DNA from: Globodera rostochiensis
Lineage: Eukaryota; Nematoda; Chromadorea; Rhabditida; Heteroderidae
Direction of reading: 5' to 3'
DNA length: 64,000 bases
NCBI GenBank assembly: GCA_018350325.1
Contig: JAEVLN010000049.1
Span: 124,001 to 188,000 of the forward strand
The notes under the pieces: model-generated
What the model was told of the DNA's origin: nothing
Seen by the model: the letters and a program-made list of their open reading frames with translations, nothing else
The model's database searches: none
Part shown: positions 1 to 11,310 of the stretch, one piece after another
Numbering within the stretch: position 1 is the first letter of the stretch
How the letters are laid out: the number at the start of each line of letters is the position of its first letter
Position numbers and translations under genes: made by a program

Positions 1-1081
1 CCTTTCACTTCTTGGACGCCGTTTGCTTGTTCGTGGTGGCTGCCTTCATTCTGCTTGAGACGGGTCAGAAAAATTCGTTGGAAATTAAAATTTTAGATTA
101 TCTATTTATTTAGGCTGAAGTTTGATTTATTTCAATCATTTTTAACATATTTTCTAACTAATCGCTAAATTTCATGATCGGTTATCAGATTTGGTGTAAA
201 AAAGCATTTCTATGCAATTTAAATTCAAAATAATAAATACAATTTATTAGGGCTAACCCTTGGAAATCGATGGGATTCCGTTGCATCTGATGAGGGCTTA
301 AAGCTCTCTGAGCCCGATCAATTGATTGTCGAATATCCTGGACAGAATTATGGTAAACATAATTCTGTTAATGTGATTTGATTAAAATGGTTTATTTAGA
401 GAGACGCAATTCTTTGAATTAATTTACTTTTCAGGTGCTCGCTCTGTCAGCGCTGAACAGCCAATCTCAAAAAATAAATTGGGCTTTTTTTATTATGAAG
501 TGGAAATATTAGCGCACAAAGGGTATATAAATATTATAAAAGAATTGCTATGTTTTGAAATATTATTATATTTACAGTAATTCTATTGCCATTGGACTTG
601 GACCCACCAAACCCATACCATTGCAAGAAGAGATTGGACGAGTTAAAGGCTACGCATACAACAGCGGTGGCATTGTTCAGGGTCACAATGTTGCGGGATC
701 TTCCGACTTCAAGGGACGTCCGTACATCTATGAAAAGCCTCGGTTTGGTGTCCGCGAAGTTGTCGGCGACGACGGTGTCCGCAACGTTGTCCGCGACGTC
801 GTCGGCTGCGGCGTCAATTTGGCAAAGCGCCAAATCTTTTACACGCTAAACGGAGCCCTTTTAGGTGAGAAAGAATACAAATTAGGGGGTATATCAAAAA
901 GTTAGTTTTAAGTTGGGGCACCGACTTTAATGTACTTGTTTTTGCAGAAACTCTGGATATGAATGCCGCCGATTTGGACGCTGATTTGTTTCCAAGTGTT
1001 TCGATGGATTATCCTGGTAACAAAATTGAAGCAAACTTTGGATCGAAAAAATTCAAATTCGACCGTGCCAACGCATTTTGA
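1..1081 (+). CDS. SPRYSEC: SPRYSEC-type secreted SPRY-domain effector, copy 1 (5' end outside window)
   Basis: Five exons in one frame: 1-63 (signal peptide, start codon outside the window), 251-352, 435-522, 578-864, 948-1081 (TGA). The first exon has the hydrophobic core DAVCLFVVAAFILLETG. Later exons give a SPRY/B30.2 domain: NRWDS, RSVSAEQPI, GFFYYEVEIL, SIAIGLG, GYAYNSGG, DVVGCGVNL, IFYTLNGALL and the closing FPSVSMDYPGNKIEANFG. SPRYSECs are a large cyst-nematode family of dorsal-gland proteins secreted into plant cells; several interact with plant immune receptors (known for the family, not shown here). Unlike copies 2 and 3, this gene lacks the two charged linker exons between signal peptide and SPRY domain. 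All introns there are phase 1, so the frame survives. The loop before DVVGCGVNL is enlarged by GTCGTC-rich sequence. Very sure of the family. Confidence 0.85.
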
Positions 1082-1315
1082 GAGTGAAAACGAGGATATT
1101 GATGGGCTTGCTGTAGAGGGTTTAGATCGATTATCATTTTGTAGATCAAAACATTGTATCAATTCATTTGTTTTTGAATTTGTCATTTGGCTTTTGGTTT
1201 TTCCTGTAAAATTTATTTCGGTGTTGTTCAAATTTAGCAACGGAGTCCGGACCCAAAAATGTCCGGAAATCCGGATTAGAAATTTGACTTTTTCTCATTT
1301 TCTAAACTATTTTGG

Positions 1316-1815
1316 GGGTTTTTGCCACAAAAGTTTCATCGACTGAGGTGCCATCGAATTTTGCCAACGCATCCGCTGAGTTTTTGACTCCAACGGCACC
1401 AATCTTTCCATTGATACACCCAAAGGGCAAACAAAACCGAAATTGGCACAAATCATTTGGCATCGGATTTGGCCTTTGATCAATGGGAACATTTACGCAT
1501 TTTCATTGTCGCCTCCAAATTCAACCGTTTTCGACAATTTTCTACGACAATTCTCGGGGATTGTGCAACGCTCCGTCCGATACATCAACTTCCCTGACAG
1601 TTTTCCTCAAAATGGTTGTTTGTTTGGGCTTTTACTGCATTTTCCAATTTAAATTCTTTTACCTATTCCATTTCAGGCATTTGTCAATGCAGTGTTTTCT
1701 ATCAATTTGATCATCTGTCTTAATCATTTGCTCTTTTTTTTTGTTAGAATAGCGCCATTTCCATTTGAATTGAAGAACAATTTGACGCGTGAACGATCGT
1801 TTCGGCAATTCGGAG
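1316..1815 (+). pseudogene. Fragment of a multi-copy cyst-nematode gene (F-box-like family, tentative)
   Basis: Begins with a frame reading KVSSTEVPSNFANASAEF (about 1327-1385). Frame jumps follow, then the frame WHRIWPL/INGNIYAF overlapping one that reads DFAFDQWEH-like, and finally an exon-like piece APFPFELKNNLTRER (about 1750-1795) preceded by TTTTTTTTTGTTAG. The same order of pieces recurs after SPRYSEC copies 2 and 3. From memory the tail (FELKNNLTRER...F..FNK) resembles large cyst-nematode families annotated as F-box-like, but I cannot confirm this. Frameshifts and the lack of a start make it a remnant. It was probably carried along when the SPRYSEC unit duplicated. Confidence 0.35.
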
Positions 1816-1871
1816 GTGGTAGAATCCGAATCTCTTCTTTTTTACGCCAAAAAATTTGCTTGTTTTTGCAG

Positions 1872-2005
1872 AAACTCTGGATATGCGTGCCGCCGATTTG
1901 AACGCCGATTTGTTTCCAACCGTTTCGATGGATTATCCTGGCAACAAAATTAAAGCGAACTTTGGATCGGAACAATTCAAATTCGACATTGCCAAGGCAT
2001 TTTAA
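1872..2005 (+). pseudogene. Orphan duplicate of the SPRYSEC last exon
   Basis: A copy of the terminal SPRYSEC exon stands alone about 0.9 kb after the real stop of copy 1. It keeps the acceptor TTTTTGCAG and reads LDMRAADLNADLFPTVSMDY then GNKIKANFG and FKFDIAKAF. It nearly matches the last exon of copy 2 (4967-5106) but has one extra T before the stop, giving TTTTAAAGAG where copy 2 has TTTAAAGAG. No other SPRY exons lie between it and copy 1. It is either a leftover of unequal crossing-over or an alternative last exon; the former is simpler. Confidence 0.7.
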
Positions 2006-2095
2006 AGAGTGAAAACGAGGGTATTGATGGGCTTGCTGTAGAGTGCAATTCAGATTTATCGACAAATCTCTTGCTGACGAATCAATTCCACTAAA

Positions 2096-2410
2096 AATTA
2101 TGGCAATGCCAACATTTGCTTTGCGCAAATGCCAACCACAATTGTCTCGCATCCCCTCACCCACTCTCTTCGTTGACAATGCCAATGCCTAAATTTGCTT
2201 TACGTAAATGCCAACCAAAATTGTCTCGGATCCCCTCCACTCTCTTCATTGACAATGCCAATGCCTAAATTTGCTTTACGTAAATGCCAACCACAATAGT
2301 CTCGGATCCCCTCACTACTCTTTCTCTGACAATTCTATTTCAAATTGATAGCACATTCTAAGCCAGCGATTAAAGCCGTATAAAAGCTGTGGCAAATGCC
2401 ACAGAAAGAA
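2096..2410 (+). promoter_or_regulatory. Tandem ATGCCA (DOG-box-like) promoter repeats upstream of SPRYSEC copy 2
   Basis: About three copies of a roughly 75-bp direct repeat end just before the start codon at 2443. Each carries paired motifs of the form GACAATGCCAATGCC and GTAAATGCCAACC, giving seven ATGCCA hexamers on the coding strand in about 300 bp. ATGCCA is the core of the dorsal-gland (DOG) box reported upstream of dorsal-gland effectors in Globodera rostochiensis. The functional reading is inference. Confidence 0.65.
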
Positions 2411-2442
2411 TCATTCAAAAAAACTATTTTTTTGCCACAAAA

Positions 2443-5106
2443 ATGCGCTCCTTTCACTTCTTGGACGCCGTTTGCTTGTTCGTTGTGGCCGCCTTCATTC
2501 TGCTTGAGACGGGTCAGAAAAATTCGTTGGAAATTAAAATTTTGGGCGCAATTCAAATTATTTTATGATTTTTGTGCGTCTGATGACTGACAAAAATTTA
2601 GTAAATATCGAAAATTACATTTCCTATTCACGCAGAGAATTCAGATGCACAGCCAAAAAAGTCAACATCAAACACAAAACTCAAGAATAAAGGACCAACC
2701 AGTTCTGGCAATGCTAAACCAAACGCAGGTAAAAGACTGAGTTGAGTGACTCAAAAATAGGGGTTGAAGATGCGTATCCAAAAATCTGCCAATTTTTGTA
2801 AATTTTCGAATTTTTTCCGGATTTTTATCATAAAGGCCGGAATTCCGGCTCAAAAATGTACGGATACCCGGAATCCGGTTTCTTCCCCGGATCGGACCGA
2901 TCGAGATTCTCGATCGGTCCTCAAATCCGCTCTAGGCTTTTAAAGCTCTGGTCTGGCTGCCGCCCTTATATGTAGAGAGGCTTTAGGGGTTTTCTAACAA
3001 AAATTTAGTAAATTGATCAAAAAATGTTCACTTACATTTCCTACTCACGTAGAGAATTCAGATGCATCGCCAAAAACGACAACATCAAACACAAAACTCG
3101 AAAATGAACCAGCTAAACAAAAAAACTCAGGTAGACTGAGTGATTCATTGCAAAAATAGTTTTTTTTAGATTTATTAATTATTAGTTTTTAAAGCAATTG
3201 TTTTGGCTTAGTTTTTTTCAATTGAAACGGGTTTTTTGTAATAAATTTTCAAACCAAATGCCTAAAGTGAGTTTTATTCATGACCTGAGTATCATGGACC
3301 CAAAATTTTTTCACAAAAATTTATTTTTACTTTCTAACTAATACCACTAAAGTTCATGATTTGTGTATCAAATTTGGTGTAAAAAAGAATTTCTATACAA
3401 TAAAATTCAAAATAATAAATACAATTTATTAGGGCTAACCCTTGGAAATCGATGGGATTCCGCTGCATGTGATAAGGGCTTAACGCTCTCTCCCGATCAA
3501 TTGATTGCCGATTATACTGGAGTGTATTGGGGTAAACATAATTCTGTTAATTTGATTTGATTAAAATGGTTTATTTAGAGAGACGCAATTCTTTGAATTC
3601 ATTTACTTTTTAGGGCATCGCTCTGTCAGCGCTGAACATCCAATCCCAAAAAAGAAATCGGGCTTTTTCTATTACGAAGTGGAAATATTAGCGCACAAAG
3701 GGTATATAAATTTTATAAAACAATTGTTGTGTTTTGAAATATTATTGCCTATTAGGGTTACGATTTATATGGCAATCCATATTTTTTGCGCATTTGGCAC
3801 AGCGAACAAATGCCAAAACTAATGTTTTAGCTTTGGTTGGAGCTTCAAAGCCCATTTTATAAACCTTAGTTTGCCATATTTCGCCATTTTTCAAAAATTT
3901 TAACAAAAATGCAATAAAAACGAAAAAAACCCCCTAAGTGCCAAAAAAAAATGGAGTTTTTAAAGCCATATTTTATAAATTTTTTTTTGACTGAATTACT
4001 TTCGATTTGAAATTGTATAGAAACTATAATCCGGTCCCTAATTATTATATTTACAGTCATTATATTCTCATTGGACTTGGGCCCAACAAATGCATCATGC
4101 CAAGGGGAAACGTGATTGGAGTAGATGAAGGCTACGCATACAGGAACAATGGCGATATTTGGGGTCACAAGGTTGATGGATGTTCCGACTTCTTTGGACG
4201 TCCGTACATCACGGGTCAGCCTCAGTTTGGTAGCAAAGTCGTCAATGGCGTCGCCGTCGTCAGCCTCGACGTCGTCGGCTGCGGCGTCAATTTAAAAACT
4301 GGCCAAATCTTTTACACAAAGAACGGAGCCCTTTTAAGTGAGAAAGCATAAAAATTAGGGGGTAACTAATACTGAAGATGGTCCCCCCTCACCATTTTTG
4401 AAAAAATAAAATAATTTTTTTGTTTCTAAATCGCTAAATAGGCGTTCCTAGTGGTATTCGGAGGTGTAGAGTCCTAATCTGTGATCTCCATTTCGACCAA
4501 TTCCCAAATTCGAACATTTTTGCGAAAAGCAAAATTTTCAAAAATCAAATTTGGCCTCAAATCATTCAAAAAGCACAAACTTACGTCGAAAAAGCAAATA
4601 ATATAGTCGAATTACTCATTTGAATGATTTTGAGACGTAAATGTGAATTTTGAAAATTTTTGAATCTTTCGACGAAATGTTCGAATTCGAGTCCGGGTTT
4701 CGAAATAGGTCGAATCGGAGGTCAGATTCGGATTCAACGCCCTTATTAAATGCCCTAGAATCATTTTTATCGACTTTAAACCCAAAAAATAATTTTTTTC
4801 AAAAATGGGTGGCACCATCGTCAGTATTACCAATTAGGGCTAATTTGATTTTTAAGAAATGCACTAAGTCGATAAAAAGCTGTTTCTAAGCGTATTTTTA
4901 TTATTCGGAGGTGGTAGAATCCGAATCTCACCTTCTTTTCAGCCATAATTTTACTTGTTTTTGCAGAAACTCTGGATATGCGTGCCGCCGATTTGAACGC
5001 CGATTTGTTTCCAAGTGTTTCGATGGATTATCCTGGCAACAAAATTAAAGCGAACTTTGGATCGGAACAATTCAAATTCGACATTGCCAAGGCATTTAAA
5101 GAGTGA
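2443..5106 (+). CDS. SPRYSEC: SPRYSEC-type secreted SPRY-domain effector, copy 2 (complete)
   Basis: Seven exons, 282 aa: 2443-2512, 2636-2728, 3053-3130, 3433-3531, 3614-3701, 4057-4337, 4967-5106 (TGA). Exon 1 is a signal peptide beginning MRSFHFLDAVCLFVVAAF. Exons 2 and 3 are diverged duplicates, both starting ENSDA and rich in K, T, N and S, and form a hydrophilic linker. Exons 4-7 form the SPRY domain: NRWDSAACDKGLTL, RSVSAEHPIPK, GFFYYEVEIL, ILIGLG, GYAYRNNG, GHKVDGCSDFFGRPYI, DVVGCGVNL, IFYTKNGALL, FPSVSMDYPGNKIKANFG. Known for the family: secreted from the dorsal gland into host cells, with SPRY loops mediating protein binding. Intron 6 (4338-4966) holds a foldback repeat. The ATGCCA-rich promoter ends just upstream. 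Splice phases all agree, so the gene looks functional. Confidence 0.85.
4370..4856. repeat. Foldback (inverted-repeat) element in SPRYSEC copy 2 intron 6
   Basis: The left arm (about 4370-4560) runs ACTGAAGATGG... GGAGGTGTAGAGTCC... TTCGACC... AATTCGAACATTT. The right arm (about 4640-4856) carries imperfect reverse complements of these: AATGTTCGAATTCGAG, GGTCGAATCGGAGG, and GATGGT read in reverse. Related foldbacks occur at 17578-18435, 29440-29605 and 30690-31090. It lies wholly inside the intron. Confidence 0.6.
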
Positions 5107-5327
5107 AAATGAGTGTATTTATGGGCTTGCTGTAGAGGGTTTAGATCGATTATCATTTTGTAGATCAAAACATTGTATCAATTCATTTGTTTTCGAATTT
5201 GTCATTTGGCTTTTGGTTTTTCCTGTAAAATTTATTTCGGTGTTCAAATTTAGCAACGGAGTCCGGACCCAAAAATGTCCGGAAATCCGGATTAGAAATT
5301 TGACTTTTTCTCATTTTCTAAACTATT

Positions 5328-6040
5328 TTGGGGGTTTTTGCCACAAAAGTTTCATCGACTGAGGTGCCATCGAATTTTGCCAACGCATCCGCTGAGTTTT
5401 TGACTCCAACGGCACCAATCTTTCCATTGATACACCCAAAGGGCAAACAAAACCGAAATTGGCAAATCATTTGGCATCGGATTTGGCCTTTGATCAATGG
5501 GAACATTTACGCATTTTCATTGTCGCCCTCAAATTCAACCGGTTTCGACAATTTTCTACGACAATTCTCGGGGATTGTGCAACGCTCCGTCCGATACATC
5601 AACTTCCCTGACAGTTTCCCTCAATATCCGGTCGATGACAGTGCCTGCCGGGGCTTCTTCAGATCAAGCATTGGCCAAATGGTTGCACACTCCCCGCGGG
5701 ATGGACTTGAGATGATGCAGAAATGCCATTATTTTCGTATCGACAGACTGGACGGACGTATAATGGTGGCTTTTTTGGGCTTTTACTGCATTTTCCAATT
5801 TAAATTCTTTTTTCAATTTCAGGCATTTGTCAATGCAGTGTTTTCTGTCAATTTGATGATCTGTTTTAATCATTGGCACTTTTTTTAGCATTGCGCCATT
5901 TCCATAATTCGACGCGTTAGCGATTGATGTTTCGGCACTTTAACAAAGAAAGACAAATGGGCAAAATGGGAAAAGGAGGCAATTGGGTGGAATTTCTGCC
6001 AGTGTGGATTCGCATACCTAATTATTGAATTCAAACTTCC
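5328..6040 (+). pseudogene. Second fragment of the F-box-like multi-copy family
   Basis: An uninterrupted frame from 5328 to 5888 holds KVSSTEVPSNFANASAEF, FPDSFPQYPVDDSACRGFF, then HSPRDGLEMMQKCHYF, but it crosses what look like an intron and several frame changes. Further on, another frame reads DKWAKWEKEAIGWNF (about 5945-5995). It is the fullest copy of the fragment following each SPRYSEC. Family assignment is tentative and rests on memory of cyst-nematode F-box-like proteins. Without a start, and with shifting frames, I call it a remnant. Confidence 0.35.
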
Positions 6041-6830
6041 CTGATAGTTTTCCTCAATTTCCGGCCACATTTTTAAAATTTTATTTTTAAAATAAATTAA
6101 ATCAATATTTTTGATCACGCTCAATTTGATGGTTGCCTGTTTGCTATTCCTACCCTCTATGGTAGGAATTTTGCCATGCACTCGTGGTCAGGGATCTCAG
6201 ATTGCCCTTTTTTAATGGCAAATGCCATTATTTTAAAAATTTGCCATTACATTTGCCATTTCTCCACACTTACCATTATTTTGGCATTTCTTGGAACTTT
6301 GGGGAAAATTTATTATTTTGAGGGAAAAATGAAGATTTCCTGAAAATAGACAATTTGATGTTCCCGATCCCGGTTTTTAAAAGGTCGTAATTCCAATCCC
6401 GGTAAGGTCGGGATTATCGGGATAAAATGCACCCCTAATAATGGGATTTATTTGCTTAAGAGGGTAGGGGGGGGGGGATTCCGGAGCCTTGTTGATCATT
6501 GACCATTTTTAAAGGTAGCCATTGCATTGCGCAAGAACAAAATTTTGTGGCAACACAACCTCGTTAAGTAAGGATTTTTTTCAATTTGCACCACCACATA
6601 CAGCCTTTCCCCCATTCTAAAAATATAGAAAAAAATTGAACGCAAAACACCCGCTGCCCTACGAAACACCAAAACCACGATTTTTCGGTAATCGGTAATT
6701 ACGTAAGTACTCGTAAATATCGTAATTTTGGCCATATCGGGTATCGTAAAAAAACAATTTTGGTGTATCGTAAATATCGTAGATCGTGTATCGGATTTTG
6801 AGGAGACGATATCGACATCCCTGTTTTGTA
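6041..6830. other. Non-coding stretch with diverged mobile-repeat pieces
   Basis: No convincing gene. A short segment near 6121-6190 (GGTTGCCTGTTTGCTATTCC...CACTCGTGG) recurs at 19970-20030. Both are followed by a CAGGGATCTCAGATTGCC element end. 6660-6830 is rich in ATCGTAAATATCG and ends in GACATCCCTG, the same composition and end as the MITE at 36247-36435. Confidence 0.5.
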
Positions 6831-6834
6831 CATC

Positions 6835-7262
6835 CCTTTGTATCAATCAGACTTTTGTCCTCCATCCCTTAGTGGCCGCTATTTGTTCATCATTTTTCAT
6901 CCATTTGTCAAAGCCCAATTTTGTCGTCTATTTGCCATCCCTTAGTGTCGTCCTTTTGTCCAGCAATTTTTGTCGTCCATTTGTCTATCTTTGTGCATCA
7001 GCCTTTTGTCAATTCCTTGGTGTCGTCTTTTGTCCTTTTGTGTCAGCCTTTTGTCCATTCCTTTGTGTCGTCTTTCTGTCTAACATCTTTTGTCGTCCAT
7101 TTCTCTTCTTTTTGTGTCAGCCTTTCGTCCATTTCTTAGTGTCGTCCTTTTGTCCAACAATTTGTGTCGTCCATTTGCCTATCTTTGTGCATCAGCCTTT
7201 TGTCCATTCCTTAGTGTCGTCTTTTTGTCCAAAAATTTTTGTCGTCCATTTGTCTTCTTTAA
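6835..7262. repeat. T-rich degenerate tandem repeat (TTTGTCGTCC core)
   Basis: Iterations of TTTTGTCCATTCCTTAGTGTCGTC- and TTTGTCGTCCATTTGTC-type sequence. The piece ATCTTTGTGCATCAGCC occurs at about 6988 and again at about 7183. The 182-aa open frame across it is Phe/Ser/Val/Leu-rich low complexity. Confidence 0.75.
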
Positions 7263-7278
7263 AGACATCTTTATAATA

Positions 7279-7840
7279 ATGGAAAATGGCACAATGCCAA
7301 AAGTGGTCACAAAAGTGCATAAAATTTATATATATGTATAAGCGAATATTATTTGTTAGCCAAAAGGGCAAACAAACAAAGCAGACAAAAAAGAGTGACT
7401 TACTATTATATAAAGACATTTATATTATTTCTTTAATAATGGCAAATGGCACAATGCCAAAAGTGGTCACAAAAGTGCATAAAATTGTAAAATTATATAT
7501 ATAAAAGCGAATATTATTTGTTAGCCAAAAAGGCAAACAAAAAAGCAGACAAAAAAGAGTGACTTACTATTATATAAAGACATTTATATTATTTCTTTAA
7601 TAATGGCAAATGGCACAATGCCAAAAGTGGTCACAAAAAGTGCATAAAATTGTAAAATTATATATTAAAGTGAATATTATTTGTTAGCCAAAAGGGCAAA
7701 CAAACAAAGCACAACGAAAAGCTATTTTAAATTATATTCTTTCTCTATAAATTGTAATAATGGCAAATGGCACAATGCCAAAAGTGGTCACAAAAAGTGC
7801 ATAAATTTGTGTATAAAAGCGAATAGTATTTGTTTAAAAT
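7279..7840. repeat. About 160-bp tandem repeat, four copies
   Basis: The block AATGGCACAATGCCAAAAGT begins near 7286, 7445, 7609 and 7765. Each is followed by GGTCACAAAA..GTGCATAAA, then GCGAATATTATTTGTTAGCC and a TTACTATTATATAAAGACAT segment. The spacing is about 156-164 bp. The last copy is diverged. Confidence 0.85.
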
Positions 7841-9884
7841 TACATAACCCATTTTTCTTTTAATCAATCCATCCATTTTACGTTTATTCACTTTTCACCT
7901 TCCTTTTTTTTGTACATTTTTCGTTGATAGATTATACATTCTTAATGCAGATTGGCAATAAGTTAAAGAAATAATAAGCTTACATATAAGAAGAAAGAAA
8001 ATGTATCACTTCTGTAACTAGTTCGAACTCGGTAATGTGAAATTCAAAAAACAATTTATTTAAAAATTTGTAACAGCAAACGATGAAATGACAAAAATTG
8101 CTTTTTTCCCTGTCGCATATTTTTACATCTGCATAATTCTGCTCAACAACTTGGTGCTGATGATGATGATGAGTAATTCTTTAAATTATTTTAATATTTT
8201 GATTATTTGCATACATTGCGTGATGATTACTAGAGACCGGAAACTTGGACACAATACCAAAACATTTTTTGGTTTTTTGGTCTTGCTCATTTGATCTAAA
8301 ATCAAACAATTTTTTAGTTTTTTTTGGTCTAGCAAAACCCCAAAAATTTGTACAAACCCAAAAGATTTTAATAAAACATAACAAAAAGCTTAAATTTCAG
8401 ATTTTTTTATTTTATTAAATTCTATTCAAAACGTTTGGTGGAAAATGCATTTTATCAATTTCTGGTTTGATAAAACACTAAAGGCCCCCCCCTATGGGTT
8501 TGTAATCCAAAACCACTTTTTGACCTGTAGAGAGTAAGTAATAAGAATAATCACGCATTAAATTTAAAACTTTTTAATGAATTTGAGCTTTTTAAGATAA
8601 AATGCATTTTTGGGTGCTCATTTCGGGCATTTTTGTGCTGCTTATGGCAGCAAGAGGAGCAGAATGCGGCTGCGCCGGGTCAAAACCAGCAGTCGAAGGG
8701 AGCATAGAAGCGTAAAAATTTGTGTATAAAAGCGAATATTATTTGTTTAAAATCACATAAATATGGCCCGGATTAATATGGACTAAAAACCCCCCATAAA
8801 TATGGACCAAAAACCCCAAAAAGTGCCAATATATGGACTAAAAATGTGCCAAAATTGCCAAACCTTCCAAATTTATGTATAATCATCCCCTTAAAATTCA
8901 TCGATTCTTTATTAATTTTCCTTTTACAGTTTTAAAATATAATATCTTTCACTATTTTGGGAAAATTTTATAAAAAAATATCAAAAAAAATTTTAGGGAA
9001 AATTGATTTTTTTTATAATTTTTTATTAAACGCGTTTAGGTTATCCATTAAAACAAACTGAAATATTTTCTATAGAGCAAAAAATTAGCTATTTATCTAA
9101 TTGGCGTTTTTCTCTATTCAAAAAATTGACAAAGAAGCCCATATTTTCTGGTTTAAACTCATTTAAATTTTCAGTTATCTCGCGAACGCTAGAAAAAAAA
9201 ACTTTGCGCCGAGAAAAAGGACGAAAAGGCATGTACAATTGACTCTTTTTTTTTTTTTTGGGGTTGTGCTCCAATTTGGCCCAAAAACAAAAAACTTTTG
9301 GACCGATTTTTGTACAAAAATTAAACTCATCTAAATTTTCAGGGAATCTGGAGAGACAGCTCAATAGTTTTGCAACGGATACAACGAACCGGCTTGTCCC
9401 CCCATAACTTTACACTGGAGAGCGGACAACGATAGAGTGATTATTTTTATTTCATTTTTGCTATAGCGTTTCATCTGTTCTCGGTGATTGAATTGTTTTG
9501 CTCATTATTGTTGCAAAAATGTTATCAGAGATGCCATAATTTCAATTTCTCACCACACGATATGAACAATCCATTCATTTAAAAAGCAATCAATAAAATG
9601 CCAAAAATTGATGTAATGTATTAATTTGCCCATTTCTTTTATATGGACACTTTTGCCCCATATTTATCATTCTCTTTTGTGCCGTGCCATCGCCTCAATT
9701 CTTTCTTCTCTTTTCCCAACTTTTTTATTTTTGCCAACAAATTTTTTTTCGATAAAAAGGGTCGATCGAATTGTTTATGCATTTTTTTATATGGGATCGG
9801 CGGGATTAACATTTGAAATGGGAAGGAAATTCCATGATTTATTTGATTGTTGTATTAAGCTTAAAACGATCTTTATTTGCTAAA
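7841..9884. other. Gene-poor stretch
   Basis: No supported gene. AT-rich DNA with microsatellite-like pieces (GATGATGATGAT at 8158) and several short pieces of the AATATGGACTAAAAACCCC type near 8760-8850. Open frames here are short and lack splice-consistent continuation. Confidence 0.5.
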
Positions 9885-10097
9885 ATGACAATATTCGGGT
9901 TTCTGGCATTGTTTTGTGCTTTGTATCTGTTAAGCATTAAATCCAAGGACAAATATGTTGGATTTTCAAGGACACAACGGAACAATTTTATAAAATCCAA
10001 AGACAGACAAAATTTGATTTTCTCCAACTTAAACAAACACACACGCTTCTTAGAAAAACAAAACATAGAGCAAAAAAAAGAAGTTATAAATAAATGA
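9885..10097 (+). CDS. Possible small secreted protein (70 aa), unknown
   Basis: A single open frame starting MTIFGFLALFCALYLL, which looks like a signal peptide, followed by a strongly basic and polar tail (SIKSKDKYVGFSRTQRNNF...KQNIEQKKEVINK). It has no family I recognise, no upstream promoter element I can name and no paralogue in the window. The length and SP-plus-basic-tail layout fit many nematode gland effectors. Equally, a chance ORF in AT-rich DNA is possible. Confidence 0.3.
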   Translation: MTIFGFLALFCALYLLSIKSKDKYVGFSRTQRNNFIKSKDRQNLIFSNLNKHTRFLEKQNIEQKKEVINK

Positions 10098-10689
10098 AGA
10101 AAGTCGTTAAGAGATTTGCAACCGTAATTTTGGCACCGCCGGGAAAAAATGGAAGTTTTAGTGAATTGAGTTAGAAAAATGGGCCTAAAAATAGCGATAA
10201 AATTCATATTTTAAAAGATTTCAGGTTTTCTGAAGTTTTTTTTTGCATAGTTTAAATATTTTGATATTTTTCTTTTGTTTAACTCTCATTTTCAAGAAAA
10301 CCCGGAAATATTTGTTTTTTGACCAAAATCTAAAATTAAAAAATGCACTCAAAAAGATTATTTGTACACTAAAGAGTTTTTTATAGAATTAAATGCTTAA
10401 AATTTGGATTTCTAAATTTCCGGATTGAGAAAGTGAAAATAAAGAATTTATATATTTCGTTTTTACATATAACAAAACATCACATTTACACGCAAAAAGC
10501 TTTAAATCAACTTAATTTGTCATTAAAAGAAGATTTGGATCATATATATGCGAATGTTTGGCCATTTTTGGAGCATATAAATCCCAGCCCTACTGCTCAT
10601 TATTTATAGCGGGACTTCCGTAGCTTTCCAGCGGGAGTTCCGTTTACGCCAAACGCTAATTTCAAATTTCTTAACAAATATCGTTCCAA

Positions 10690-11135
10690 AAATGCCATGG
10701 CCATCCCTGCTCTGAACATTGATCAGATCGAGAACATTTATTTAGATTTGCAGACTCCTCTGAACATTGATCAATCGATTAAGAAGATCATTTCACACAC
10801 CTTCATTGTGCAATTCCAGAGCCTCGTGGAAGAGGTTAATGGCCACACTGGAGTTGCCATTCAATTCTTACCAATTTCACAGGGATCAGATCGCCGACCT
10901 GCACTAACAATAAGCCATTCGTGCCATTGATTTGCATAAAGTTTCTTTGACCGGAAGTTGGTGGATGCATTATGTTCATCGCATGCACATGCACATGAGT
11001 GCGATGTTTTTGGATAAGGGCATAAATGTGCCAAGTTCACTTCTTGAATTTGAATTTCAAATTTTCTTCCGAGGCCGTGATGTCCATGTCGAATTCTTGG
11101 CCATATTTGTTCAGTCGGCCATCAACGCTTGTAGT
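10690..11135 (-). pseudogene. Galectin-like pseudogene fragment
   Basis: Reads on the minus strand as decayed exons 16 and 17 of the multi-galectin gene at 36742-43833. Recognisable pieces are VDGRLNKYGQ, FDMDITA, AHLCPYP, then directly HAMRT/MNIMHPPTSGQRNFMQ, QVGDLIPVKL and VAINLFHEALEL. The intron and the PPWAVDYIR end of exon 16 are missing, so the two exons abut. In-frame stops and indels are present. A separate old copy on this side of the window shows the galectin-like family is dispersed. Confidence 0.7.
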
Positions 11136-11310
11136 ATTGATTTTGTAATTTTTCTGATAAATAAGAGATTTAATTGAATTTTTACTTAGTGCCAAACGAA
11201 TTTTTGGAATTCGAATGTCGGACGGGTTAATTTTGGTTTAAAAGAATAAAAATGTTCATTTTTTAAACAACCATTTCCATGTCAAATGTTTTCGGGTTAT
11301 GCATTAAAAC

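Noticed and set aside
963..1346. 127-codon plus-strand frame overlapping the end of SPRYSEC copy 1
   Set aside because: Out of frame with the SPRY exon and reads into the 3' flank; the SPRYSEC frame has domain support.
5328..5888. 186-codon plus-strand frame as an intact gene
   Set aside because: Comparison with the two sister fragments shows that the frame crosses an intron-like segment and misses the correct frame in places.
6728..7276. 182-codon plus-strand frame rich in Phe, Ser, Val and Leu
   Set aside because: Low-complexity translation of the TTTGTCGTCC tandem repeat.
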